From Bog-473 sp963741995 (GTDB lineage: Bacteria > Actinomycetota > Acidimicrobiia > Acidimicrobiales > RAAP-2): a stretch of DNA of 64,000 nucleotides. The DNA is taken from positions 310,001 through 374,000 of the forward strand of contig CAVUKI010000001.1 of the NCBI GenBank assembly GCA_963741995.1. Direction: 5' to 3'. Both the position numbers and the translations under genes were made by a program. Shown here piece after piece: positions 1 to 7,982 of the stretch (position 1 is its first letter; every line of letters begins with the position of its first letter). Under the pieces are notes generated by a model. The model was not told the origin of the DNA and searched no databases. It was given only the letters and a program-made list of their open reading frames with translations.

Positions 1-34
1 GACACATCCCTGAGAGCCCAAGCAGAACGATCCA

Positions 35-48
35 TGGGAGCGCTAACA
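35..48. promoter_or_regulatory. LacI-type operator, class A site 1
   Basis: TGGGAGCGCTAACA fits the LacI-family pattern TGnnAnCGnTnnCA with the central CG at 41-42. The same element recurs at 2649, 11272 and 18485, each time close upstream of a sugar-related gene start. Here it overlaps the ribosome binding site and probable start of the rhamnosidase. The likely ligand is the LacI protein encoded at 14757-15767, next to xylB; that assignment is inferred. Confidence 0.6.
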
Positions 49-2627
49 TCACCCCCACGAAAACGCCCAGCCACCTCCGGATCGAGCATCTCGCGACGCC
101 GCTCCTCGGCCTCGGCATCCGTCGGCCCCGCCTCTCCTGGCGGCTGCCGGCCGGTGCGAGGCGGCAAGAGGCGTACGCCGTCGAGGTCGACGGTCACGCC
201 CTGGACCGGGTCGAGTCCGAGGCCAGCGTCCTCGTCCCCTGGCCCGGCGAGACGCTGACCTCCCGGCAACGGGTCGTCTGGCGGGTCAAGGTCTGGACCG
301 ACGGCGTCGAAAGCGACTGGTCCGCGCCGACCTGGTTCGAGACGGGGCTCCTCGACCCCTCCGAGTGGACCGCCCGCTTCATCGCACCCCACGAGGCCGA
401 GCGATCCGCCCACGTGCTGCGTCACTCGTTCCGTCTCGCCATGACGCCCTCGCAGGCGAGGCTGTACGCGACGGCGCACGGCCTGTACGAGACCTACCTC
501 AACGGCCGGCGCGTGGGGGACGTCGAGTTGGCTCCGGGCTACACCAGCTATCCCACCACCCTGCACGTGCAGGCCTACGACGTCGGTGCCTTGCTCGAGG
601 CGGGCGACAACACCTGGGAGGTGGTGCTCTCGGACGGGTGGTGGCGCGGGCGCACCGGGTTCTTCCAAGGCACGGACGGCTTCGGCAGCTCGCTCGCCTT
701 CCTGGGTCAGCTCCACGCAGGCGACGAGGTGGTCACCACGGGGGCCCAGTGGGAGTCCGCCACCGGTCCGCTCCTGCGGGCCGACCTCATGGCGGGGCAG
801 ACCGAAGACCACCGCAAGGGCACCGGCGCCTGGCAGGTCGTCACCGTCATCGACGACGACCTCGGAACGCTCGCCTCTTCTCCGGCCCCGCCCACCCGCC
901 GCGTGGAGGAGCTCCGCCCGGTCGCGGTGACGCGCCCCGGGCCCGATCGCCACGTCGTCGACCTCGGACAGAACATCAACGGCTGGCTGCGTCTGAACGA
1001 CCTGGGCCCCGAAGGCACCGAGCTGACGATTGTGCACGGCGAGTTCCTCGACCCGTCGGGCGATGTCACCCAGGATCACCTGACGCCCGACTTCTTCGGC
1101 GACGACAAGCAGGTCGGCATGATCGACCGCGTCGTCGCGGCCGGGACGCCCGGCGAGGTGTTCGAACCGCGTCAGACCACTCACGGCTTCCAATTCGCGC
1201 GGATCGAGGGCCACCCCGGCCGGCTCACCCCGGACGACGTCACCGGCGTCGTGGTGCACACGGACCTGCGTCGGACGGGCTGGTTCCGCTGCAGCGACCA
1301 ACGACTGAACCGGTTCCACGACATGACGGAATGGTCCTTCCGGGACAACGCCTGCGAGATCCCGACGGACTGCCCGCAACGCGAGCGCGCCGGCTGGACG
1401 GGGGACTGGCAGCTCTTCATCCCCACCGGCGCGTTCCTCTACGACGTGGCCGGTTTCTCCCTCAAGTGGCTCCGTGACGTCGCAGCCGAGCAACTCGACG
1501 ACGGCCGGATCATCAACTACTCGCCGGATCCCCTCCGTCAGCACATCCGGGAGACCGGCATGTGGCTCCAGATGCAGGGGTCGTCGGGGTGGGGCGATGC
1601 CATTGTCATGGTGCCGTGGGAGATGTGGCGGGCCTACGGCGACCGGGATGTCCTGGCCGAGTTGTGGCCCCACATGCTGTCGTGGATCGACTTCGCGGCG
1701 ACGGCGGCACGCAGGCATCGTCACCAGAGCCGCGAAGAGGCCCGTCCGGAGGCGGCGCCGCACGAACAGTTCATCTGGGACGGCACCTATCACTGGGGCG
1801 AATGGATCGAGCCGGGTGCCGAGCCCCATGACCACGTGCGGCGCGACCAGGGGTCCGTCGGCACGGCGTTCCTCTTCCACTCCGCCACCCTGGCCGCCGG
1901 CATCGGCCGGATGCTCGGCCACGACGCCGAGGCGGCGCGCCTGGAGGAGCTGGCCGCCAACGTCCTGGCGGCCTGGCGTCAAGAGTTCATCGGGCCGGAC
2001 GGTGCCCTCACGCCGGACACCCAGGCGAACCACGTGCGCGCCCTGGCCTTCGGCCTCGTCCCCGACGCGCTGCGTGCCCAGACGGCGCAACGACTGGTGG
2101 GGCTGATCCGCGAGGCCGACACGCACCTGGGCACCGGGTTCCTCGCCACGCCGTATCTCTTGCCGACGCTGGCCGACAACGGGCACCTGTCCGTGGCCTA
2201 CGAGGTCCTGCTGCAGGACACGCCGCCCTCCTGGCTGGCCATGATCGAGCGCGGCGCAACGACGGTCTGGGAGTCGTGGGAAGGGGTCGACGAGGAGGGC
2301 CGCCCGCACGAGTCGCTGAACCACTACAGCAAGGGCGCGGTCATCTCGTTCCTGCACAACTACGTCGCCGGCATCAGGCTGCTCGACGGCCATCCCGCGT
2401 ACCGTCGGTTCCGGGTCGAGCCCCGGCCGGGCGGTGGGTTGACGTGGGCCGAGGCGGTGCACGACTCGCCCTACGGGCGCATCGAGTCGGCCTGGCACAT
2501 GGACGGGGAGTCCCTGCGGCTGACGGTCACAGCGCCACCGGGCACCGTGGCCGAGGTCGCCTTGCCGGACGGATCCGTCCGTGACCAGGGGCCGAGCACC
2601 GTGACCTACGAGTGCGCCATCGGCTGA
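48..2627 (+). CDS. alpha-L-rhamnosidase, GH78 family
   Basis: Probable inverting glycosidase removing terminal alpha-L-rhamnose from glycosides or pectic side chains. The N-terminal beta domain (HLRIEHLATPL, RRPRLSWRLP) begins about ten codons from the proposed start. The catalytic (alpha/alpha)6 domain carries the family signature DCPQRERAGWTGDWQ near residue 441, and the C-terminal beta-sandwich ends about residue 859, a normal GH78 length. The frame is open from the left edge, but no ATG, GTG or TTG precedes the conserved N-terminus. GGGAG at 36-40 sits seven bases before ATC at 48 (reading M/I-T-P-T-K-T-P-S-H-L), so either ATC is used as start or an ATG was misread. No signal peptide is visible, so it is probably cytoplasmic. 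A class A LacI operator overlaps the start. Family call firm, start uncertain. Confidence 0.88.
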   Translation: MTPTKTPSHLRIEHLATPLLGLGIRRPRLSWRLPAGARRQEAYAVEVDGHALDRVESEASVLVPWPGETLTSRQRVVWRVKVWTDGVESDWSAPTWFETGLLDPSEWTARFIAPHEAERSAHVLRHSFRLAMTPSQARLYATAHGLYETYLNGRRVGDVELAPGYTSYPTTLHVQAYDVGALLEAGDNTWEVVLSDGWWRGRTGFFQGTDGFGSSLAFLGQLHAGDEVVTTGAQWESATGPLLRADLMAGQTEDHRKGTGAWQVVTVIDDDLGTLASSPAPPTRRVEELRPVAVTRPGPDRHVVDLGQNINGWLRLNDLGPEGTELTIVHGEFLDPSGDVTQDHLTPDFFGDDKQVGMIDRVVAAGTPGEVFEPRQTTHGFQFARIEGHPGRLTPDDVTGVVVHTDLRRTGWFRCSDQRLNRFHDMTEWSFRDNACEIPTDCPQRERAGWTGDWQLFIPTGAFLYDVAGFSLKWLRDVAAEQLDDGRIINYSPDPLRQHIRETGMWLQMQGSSGWGDAIVMVPWEMWRAYGDRDVLAELWPHMLSWIDFAATAARRHRHQSREEARPEAAPHEQFIWDGTYHWGEWIEPGAEPHDHVRRDQGSVGTAFLFHSATLAAGIGRMLGHDAEAARLEELAANVLAAWRQEFIGPDGALTPDTQANHVRALAFGLVPDALRAQTAQRLVGLIREADTHLGTGFLATPYLLPTLADNGHLSVAYEVLLQDTPPSWLAMIERGATTVWESWEGVDEEGRPHESLNHYSKGAVISFLHNYVAGIRLLDGHPAYRRFRVEPRPGGGLTWAEAVHDSPYGRIESAWHMDGESLRLTVTAPPGTVAEVALPDGSVRDQGPSTVTYECAIG

Positions 2628-2648
2628 TCAGCCCTGGTTCTCACTGGA

Positions 2649-2662
2649 TGAGAGCGCTAACA
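2649..2662. promoter_or_regulatory. LacI-type operator, class A site 2
   Basis: TGAGAGCGCTAACA shares its last twelve bases but one (GAGCGCTAACATC with flank) with the site at 35-48. It lies between the rhamnosidase stop and the amidohydrolase start, 42 bases upstream of the latter, which places the amidohydrolase under the same sugar-responsive repressor. Binding is inferred from the motif only. Confidence 0.6.
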
Positions 2663-2703
2663 TCGCGGCACGCACGCCGACGGCGTGAGGAAAAGGGGGG
2701 CCG

Positions 2704-3891
2704 ATGTCGAAGGCTGCGATCATCTCGGTGGACGGTCACGTCCGGGCATCCCGGAGCGAGTACCGCAACTACGTCGAGGAGCGCTTCCTCGACGCGTTCG
2801 ACGCCTGGGCCAGCGCGGAGGAAGAAGCCGGCGCGCCGGAGAGCGGCAACCTGAGCGCCGGCCTCGATCCGACGTCGCAGTGGGACTCGGATCTTCGGGT
2901 GAAGGACATGGAGAGCCAGGGCGTCGTGGCCGAGGTGCTGTTCCCGAACGGGCTCCCGTTCCAGGCGAGGCCGGCGGACGACGTGGGCTCGTTCTCCGAC
3001 CCCGAGATCGACCGCCAGGCGCGCCTGGCCTACAACCGATGGCTGGCCGACTTCTGCGCGCAGACCCCCGGCCGCCGGGCCGGTCAGGCCCTCATTTCGT
3101 TCGACGACGTGGACCTGGCAGTCGCAGACATCCACTGGGCCAGGGAGCACGGCCTCGGTGGCGTCATGATGCCCGCACTGCTGCCGGGCGGGACCTTCTT
3201 CTTCGACCCGGCTCTCGATCCGGTGTGGGCCGCCTGCGTCGACGTCGGCCTGCCCGTCAGCCAGCACGGGGGTACGGGCGCGCCGGCCTACGGGCCGCCA
3301 GGGTTCGCCGCCATCATGACCCTGGCGCTCGAGCACTCCTTCTACTCGGGCCGATCCCTGTGGCAGCTGATCCTGGGCGGCGTGTTCGAGCGCTTCCCCG
3401 AGTTGCGCGTCGCCTTCGTCGAGACGGAGGCGGATTGGATCGCTCCGGTCATCCGCAAGCTGGACCGCCGGCTGGACTGGGGCGACGACTGGACGGGCTG
3501 GGCCCAGACGTTGCAGCGCATGCGTCAGTTCACGGGCTCCGCCCGCGAGTACTGGGCGGCCAACTGCCTGGCCGGGATCTCTCCCTTCACCGAGGACCAG
3601 GTTCCGCTGGTGGAGCTGGCCCATCCGAGCGCCGACTACGAGGCGTTCGCCATCGGCTGTGACAATGCGATGTTCGGCGTGGACTATCCGCACTTCGAGT
3701 CGGTGTTTCCGGAGACGAAGGTGCGGGTGGACGCGCTGGTGCAGCACCCGCAGATTTCAGCCGACGTGGCCCGCAAGATCCTCTGCGAGAACGCCGCCGG
3801 CCTCTACGGCTTCGACCTGGCCCGCCTGGCGTCCGACGTGGAACGAGTCGGATTCGAGATCGACGGGTCGCCTGACACCGATCGTCGCTGA
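2704..3891 (+). CDS. amidohydrolase family 2 metal-dependent hydrolase
   Basis: Protein of 395 residues with the TIM-barrel metal hydrolase fold of the Amidohydro_2 family (decarboxylases and hydrolases of small, often aromatic or lactone substrates). It has an N-terminal SVDGHVRAS in place of a strict HxH, a central histidine motif (VSQHGGTGAP), a VETEADW motif and a C-terminal GVDYPHFES resembling the family's D-x-P-H-x-E ending. AGGAAAAGGGGGG precedes the ATG. It follows the rhamnosidase on the same strand with a class A LacI operator in the gap, an unusual regulatory link for this family. It converges on the GH1 gene with one base between stops. The substrate cannot be named. Two relatives lie at 27110 and 62674. 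Confidence 0.85.
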   Translation: MSKAAIISVDGHVRASRSEYRNYVEERFLDAFDAWASAEEEAGAPESGNLSAGLDPTSQWDSDLRVKDMESQGVVAEVLFPNGLPFQARPADDVGSFSDPEIDRQARLAYNRWLADFCAQTPGRRAGQALISFDDVDLAVADIHWAREHGLGGVMMPALLPGGTFFFDPALDPVWAACVDVGLPVSQHGGTGAPAYGPPGFAAIMTLALEHSFYSGRSLWQLILGGVFERFPELRVAFVETEADWIAPVIRKLDRRLDWGDDWTGWAQTLQRMRQFTGSAREYWAANCLAGISPFTEDQVPLVELAHPSADYEAFAIGCDNAMFGVDYPHFESVFPETKVRVDALVQHPQISADVARKILCENAAGLYGFDLARLASDVERVGFEIDGSPDTDRR

Positions 3892-3892
3892 G

Positions 3893-5128
3893 TCAGTCGA
3901 GGCCGTTGCGCCGGGCCACCTGGCCCAGCCAGCGCGCGGACGGCTTGACCGTGCGGGCGAAGTCCTGGCGATCGACGCCGATGAGGCCGAACGTCTTGGA
4001 GTAGCCGGCGTTCCATTCGAAGTTGTCGAGCAACGTCCAGTGGATGTAGCCGCACACGTCGATCCCGTCCGCACTGCATCGGGCCAGGCCCTTCAGCGCG
4101 GCGCGGGTGTAGGCGATCCTCGCCTCGTCGTCGTCCGTCGCCATGCCGTTCTCGGTGACGAGAACCGGCACCCCGGCGTGCTCCGCGGCCAGCCGGACGG
4201 TGTGGCCGAGTGCTTCGGGGTAGACCTCCCACCCGGTCTGCATGGTGGCCGACCCGTCGGGCGGAGGAAGCTGGCCGTCCGGCCCAATGCGGACCCGCGA
4301 ATAGGTCTGCACCCCGACGAAGTCGTCGTCGGCGGAGACGGCGAGCCAGTCGGTCTGGCCCACTCTCCGCGCCTCGCGCCACCGCTCCTCGCCGTCCTGC
4401 GCCGGTTGGAAGTCGACGAGCGCCAGGGTCCAGCCTGTCTTGACGGAGCCGGCGGCTGCCCGGATGGCCTGGACCGCCAGGCGATGGGCCGTGGCCATCT
4501 GTCCGACGCCGGCGGCGACGATCCCCATCCGGTAGCGCGCCGGGTCGAAGCCCCCGACCCCGCCCTGCTCCGACTCGACCGCGTCGGGTCTCGGCGGGCG
4601 ATCGCCGGCGCCCATGGCCAGCACGCCGGTGCTCCGCATCATCGCCATGAGGTTCGGTTCGTTCAGGGTGCAGACCCACGACAGCAGGTCACCCACGTGC
4701 TCCGTCACGCGGGAGGCGTAGTCGGCGAAGCGTGCCGGAGCGTCGGACGCGCTCCAGCCGCCCCGACCGGCCATCCAGCGCGGGACGGTGAAGTGGCTGT
4801 AGGTCACCACCGGCGTGACGGCCTGCTGCAGGCAGCTCTCGATCATCCTTTTGTAGTGGTCGAGCGCGGCGGGCGAGTAGAAGCCCGGCTCGGGCTCGAT
4901 GCGTGACCACTCGAGGGAGAAGCGGTAGGCGGTCAGCCCGAGCTCGGCCAGCGTGGCGATGTCCTCGGGGTAGCGGTGATAGTGGTCGCAGGCGTCACCC
5001 GACGGCTCGTTGAACGTCGAGTTCGGGGCCCACTCCATCGGCCACAGGTCAGCATTGACGTTGCCGCCCTCCACCTGATGGCCGGCCGTCGCCGCGCCCC
5101 AGAGGAAGCCGTCTGGGAAACCGGTCAT
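3893..5128 (-). CDS. beta-glucosidase, GH1 family
   Basis: Retaining beta-glycosidase of 411 residues, slightly shorter than the usual 440-480. FPDGFLWGAATAGHQVEG near the N-terminus is the GH1 substrate-binding block. TLNEPN (residues 153-158) supplies the acid/base Glu156 and VTENG (323-327) the nucleophile Glu325; WTLLDNFEW near the C-terminus is the late family motif. Start ATG at 5128 is preceded by GAGAGGA. No signal peptide is seen, so it probably acts on imported disaccharides or glycosides. It is transcribed divergently from the MarR gene; a perfect palindrome TGCAAAGCTTTGCA lies 88 bases upstream and recurs at the uxaC start, suggesting joint control by a LacI-family repressor. Confidence 0.93.
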   Translation of the reverse strand: MTGFPDGFLWGAATAGHQVEGGNVNADLWPMEWAPNSTFNEPSGDACDHYHRYPEDIATLAELGLTAYRFSLEWSRIEPEPGFYSPAALDHYKRMIESCLQQAVTPVVTYSHFTVPRWMAGRGGWSASDAPARFADYASRVTEHVGDLLSWVCTLNEPNLMAMMRSTGVLAMGAGDRPPRPDAVESEQGGVGGFDPARYRMGIVAAGVGQMATAHRLAVQAIRAAAGSVKTGWTLALVDFQPAQDGEERWREARRVGQTDWLAVSADDDFVGVQTYSRVRIGPDGQLPPPDGSATMQTGWEVYPEALGHTVRLAAEHAGVPVLVTENGMATDDDEARIAYTRAALKGLARCSADGIDVCGYIHWTLLDNFEWNAGYSKTFGLIGVDRQDFARTVKPSARWLGQVARRNGLD

Positions 5129-5215
5129 GGCGAGTCCTCTCTGCACGTGATCGTCGTCGTCCGGCCCGCTGGCGAAGCCGGGCCTCACGCAGTGTCGCAC
5201 GCCGGATTGCCGTTT

Positions 5216-5229
5216 TGCAAAGCTTTGCA
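5216..5229. promoter_or_regulatory. palindromic operator, class B site 1
   Basis: TGCAAAGCTTTGCA is a perfect 14-base palindrome in the divergent GH1/marR intergenic region. The same sequence, extended to ATGCAAAGCTTTGCAT, occurs at the uxaC start. Length, symmetry and AAGCTT core suit a LacI-family repressor that reads a GC centre; the LacI protein encoded at 22227-23255 in the uronate cluster is the best candidate. Confidence 0.55.
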
Positions 5230-5320
5230 TGGCGGAAATTCGGGTCTGCCTCACCCGGAAGGATCGTTCGGCACCGGCGCGGGAGACCACGGTTTGCGCA
5301 CCAAGGTCTAGCGTGCGGCC

Positions 5321-5830
5321 GTGGCCGAACCACGACGGCTGAGCTTCGATCCGATCGCCGAGGCGGAGCGCCAGTGGGGTGCGCACGGCTGGCCGGACCA
5401 GGCGTCGGGCATGGCGGTCGTGACCTCCATCATGCGGCTGCAGCAGATCTTCCTGGCCCGTGCCGACGCCGTCCTTCGTCCACTCGGGCTCACGTTCGCC
5501 CGCTACGAGGTGCTCATGCTCCTGTCCTTCTCGCGCCAAGGCGCGCTGCCCCTGGGCAAGATCGGCGAGCGCCTGCAGGTCAACGCCGCCAGCGTGACCA
5601 ACGCGGTCGACCGCCTGGAGGCGGACGGCCTCGTCACTCGCCGGTCGAACCCCGACGACGGGCGGGGCACGCTCGCCGGCTTGACGGCGCCCGGACGGCG
5701 GCGCGCCACCGCGGCCACCGATGCCATGAACGAGCAGGTGTTCGCGGACATCGGTATTGAGCCGTCGACGGTCCCCCGCCTTTTCGACCTGCTGGCGGAC
5801 CTCCGGCGGGCCGCCGGCGACTTCCAATAG
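5321..5830 (+). CDS. MarR family transcriptional regulator
   Basis: A 169-residue winged-helix regulator. LRPLGLTFARYEVLMLLSFS and LPLGKIGERLQVNAASVTNAVDRLEADGLVTRR are the helix-turn-helix and recognition helix, followed by the wing region (NPDDGRGTLAGLTAPGRR). GTG start chosen at the first in-frame start of the conserved region; there is no strong Shine-Dalgarno. It sits 39 bases upstream of the acyl-CoA mutase gene, and a 13-base element in that gap (5846-5858) is nearly repeated in front of the amidohydrolase at 27110, so these may be its targets. Members of this family are commonly relieved by aromatic or acyl-CoA ligands; the ligand here is unknown. Confidence 0.9.
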   Translation: MAEPRRLSFDPIAEAERQWGAHGWPDQASGMAVVTSIMRLQQIFLARADAVLRPLGLTFARYEVLMLLSFSRQGALPLGKIGERLQVNAASVTNAVDRLEADGLVTRRSNPDDGRGTLAGLTAPGRRRATAATDAMNEQVFADIGIEPSTVPRLFDLLADLRRAAGDFQ

Positions 5831-5845
5831 GCGGTGGAAAGTAGT

Positions 5846-5858
5846 TTGACGTTGAAGT
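5846..5858. promoter_or_regulatory. possible MarR operator, copy 1
   Basis: TTGACGTTGAAGT, followed by AAAC, lies between marR and the mutase gene. TTGACGTCGAAGT at 27030-27042 differs in one base and is also followed by an AAAC-containing tract in front of the amidohydrolase start. A shared regulator site is the simplest reading. It could instead contain a promoter element, since TTGACG resembles a -35 box. Confidence 0.35.
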
Positions 5859-5869
5859 AAACTCCTGGG

Positions 5870-7498
5870 GTGGCAGACCGCGAGACCTGGCAGGAGCAGT
5901 TCGAGCGTTCGCCGAAGCGGCCGGCCCGCTTCGAGACGATGTCGGGCGTGCCCTTGAGGCCCGTGTACGGCCCCGAGGGCGCAGAGTTGCCCGGGCAGTA
6001 CCCCTATACGCGTGGGCCGTACGCCTCCATGTACCGGTCCCGCTTGTGGACGATGCGCCAATTCGCCGGATTCGGTACGGCCGCCGATACCAACGGACGC
6101 TTCAAGGAATTGCTGCGGGCCGGGGGAGACGGGCTCTCCACGGCCTTCGACATGCCGACGCTGCTCGGTCGCGACTCCGACGACCCCTGGGCCCGGGGCG
6201 AGGTCGGACGGGCCGGCGTCGCCATCGACACCCAGGACGACATGGAGACCCTCTTCGACGGCGTCGATCTGGGGAAGGTCTCGACGTCCATGACGATCAA
6301 CTCCCCGGCCGCACCGATCCTCGCCATGTACGTGGGCGTGGCCGACAAGACAGGCGTGGGCCGGGCCGCCCTGGCGGGCACGCTCCAGAACGACATTTTG
6401 AAGGAGTACCAGGCCCAGAAGGAGTACGTCTTCCCGCCTCGCCCGTCCGTCCGGCTCGTCACCGACGTCATGCGGTTCTGCTCAGCCGAAATGCCGCGGT
6501 GGCATCCCGTGTCGGTCTCCGGCTACCACATCCGCGAAGCAGGATCGACCGCCGCCCAGGAGCTCGCCTTCACCCTCGCCAACGGGTTCGGCTACGTGGA
6601 GGCGGCGCTGGCGGCCGGCATGGCGGTCGACGACTTCGCACCGCGGCTCAGCTTCTTCTTCAACGCGCACAGCGATTTCTTCGAGGAGATCGCGAAGTAC
6701 CGGGCCGCCCGCCGCATCTGGGCCCGTTGGATGCGTGACCACTACGGCGCCGCGGACGGCCGTTCCTGCCAGCTGCGTTTCCACACCCAGACGGCCGGCG
6801 TGTCCCTGACGGCGCAGCAACCCGAAGTCAATTTGGTCCGGGTGGCCATCGAGGCATTGGCCGGCGTGCTGGGCGGGACCCAGAGCCTGCACACCGACTC
6901 GTTCGACGAGGCTCTGGCGCTCCCGACCGAGCATGCGGCGCGCCTGGCGCTGCGGACGCAGCAGGTCATCGCCGAGGAGACGGGGGTCGTCCATGTGGCC
7001 GACCCGCTCGGCGGCTCCTGGTTCGTGGAAGCACTCACCGACGAGCTGGAGCGCCAAGCCGAGGAGATGTTCACGCACCTCGCCGAGGCCGGCTCGGGGT
7101 CGATGCTCGAGGGCGTCTTCACCTGCATCGACGACGGTTGGTTCGTGGCGGAGATCGCCGACGCGGCCTACGCGTTCCAGTCGAAGATCGCCAAGGACGA
7201 GTGGATCATGGTCGGGGTCAACCGCTACGTGGAGGACGACGGCGTGGCGCCGTCCACGTTGTCGATCGGCGCCGACGTCGAGACGGAGCAGTTGGAGCGA
7301 CTGGCCGCCGTGAAGCAGGGGAGAGACGACGACGCGGTGCGTCGTGCCCTCGCCGCGCTGGCCAAAGACGCGTCGGACCCGAGCGTGAACCTCATGCCCG
7401 CTCTCATAGAGGCGGCCCGCCATCGCGTGAGCGTCGGCGAATCGATGCGGGCGCTCGAGACGGTCTTCGGTGTCTATACCGAGCGTCACGTCGCCTGA
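5870..7498 (+). CDS. acyl-CoA mutase large subunit, isobutyryl-CoA mutase-like
   Basis: B12-dependent carbon-skeleton mutase, catalytic (alpha/beta)8 subunit of 542 residues. RQFAG (Phe65) and AQKEYVFPP (Gln183) occupy the positions that are Tyr and Arg in methylmalonyl-CoA mutase and Phe and Gln in isobutyryl-CoA mutase, so the substrate is more likely a branched or neutral acyl-CoA than methylmalonyl-CoA. SGYHIREAG and the FHTQTAG/LTAQQPEVN blocks are typical of the fold. The C-terminal cobalamin-binding domain is absent, as in IcmA and HcmA, so a separate small B12 subunit is needed and none is in this window. GTG start; the TAAACT box seven bases before it may give a leaderless message. 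Followed by a 3-hydroxyisobutyrate dehydrogenase-like gene, which fits isobutyrate-type metabolism. Confidence 0.88.
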   Translation: MADRETWQEQFERSPKRPARFETMSGVPLRPVYGPEGAELPGQYPYTRGPYASMYRSRLWTMRQFAGFGTAADTNGRFKELLRAGGDGLSTAFDMPTLLGRDSDDPWARGEVGRAGVAIDTQDDMETLFDGVDLGKVSTSMTINSPAAPILAMYVGVADKTGVGRAALAGTLQNDILKEYQAQKEYVFPPRPSVRLVTDVMRFCSAEMPRWHPVSVSGYHIREAGSTAAQELAFTLANGFGYVEAALAAGMAVDDFAPRLSFFFNAHSDFFEEIAKYRAARRIWARWMRDHYGAADGRSCQLRFHTQTAGVSLTAQQPEVNLVRVAIEALAGVLGGTQSLHTDSFDEALALPTEHAARLALRTQQVIAEETGVVHVADPLGGSWFVEALTDELERQAEEMFTHLAEAGSGSMLEGVFTCIDDGWFVAEIADAAYAFQSKIAKDEWIMVGVNRYVEDDGVAPSTLSIGADVETEQLERLAAVKQGRDDDAVRRALAALAKDASDPSVNLMPALIEAARHRVSVGESMRALETVFGVYTERHVA

Positions 7499-7593
7499 TT
7501 CCTCCCGGGAGGGCGACGTACCCCCTCCCGTGAATGCACGTTGATTCTCGGTCCTGTACAGTGGGGTTCTCACCGCTGAGCAGGAGAAACAGA

Positions 7594-7980
7594 GTGGCCG
7601 AAGACGAGAAGTTCGAGGCGCCCCGGGCGATGCGCCGGGCCATGTTGGGTTCGGAGTACGTCGACGCCCAGACGAGCGACCCCAACCCCGTCCTGCGGGA
7701 GTTCTCGGACTACCTCACATCGATGGCGTGGGGTGTCTGGACCCGGGGCGGCGCTCTGAGCACGCGGGACCGGAGCCTGGTGGTCCTGGCCATGACGGCC
7801 GCCCTCGGCCGGATGGACGAGTTCCGGCTGCATGTCAGCGCGCGCTCGCGGACCGGGGTCACCGACGACGAGCTGGACGAGCTGCTCTTCCAGATTGCGG
7901 CCTACTGCGGCGCGCCGGCGGGGGTCTCCGCCCGACGATCGCTGCAGGCCGTGCGCGCCGAAGAGCAGAGCGAAGGCTGA
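7594..7980 (+). CDS. carboxymuconolactone decarboxylase family protein
   Basis: A 128-residue all-helical CMD/AhpD-like protein. The region WTRGGALSTRDRSLVVLAMTAALGRMDEFRLH followed by TGVTDDELDELLFQIAAYCGAPAG is the characteristic CMD core. It contains a single cysteine in AAYCGAP and no CxxC, arguing against an AhpD-type peroxidase and for a PcaC-like decarboxylase or lactone-handling role. GTG at 7594 is chosen because AGGAG lies at 7582-7586 with ideal spacing. It is two bases upstream of the following dehydrogenase, so the two are co-transcribed, probably with the mutase gene. Confidence 0.85.
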   Translation: MAEDEKFEAPRAMRRAMLGSEYVDAQTSDPNPVLREFSDYLTSMAWGVWTRGGALSTRDRSLVVLAMTAALGRMDEFRLHVSARSRTGVTDDELDELLFQIAAYCGAPAGVSARRSLQAVRAEEQSEG

Positions 7981-7982
7981 GC

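Noticed and set aside
2641..3747. Long open frame on the minus strand across the first amidohydrolase
   Set aside because: It mirrors third-position GC of the real gene, has no recognisable domain and a low-complexity Arg/Val-rich composition.
5129..6061. N-terminal extension of the GH1 frame to 6061
   Set aside because: The GH1 fold starts at FPDGFLWG right after ATG 5128, which has its own ribosome binding site; the extension runs antisense through marR.
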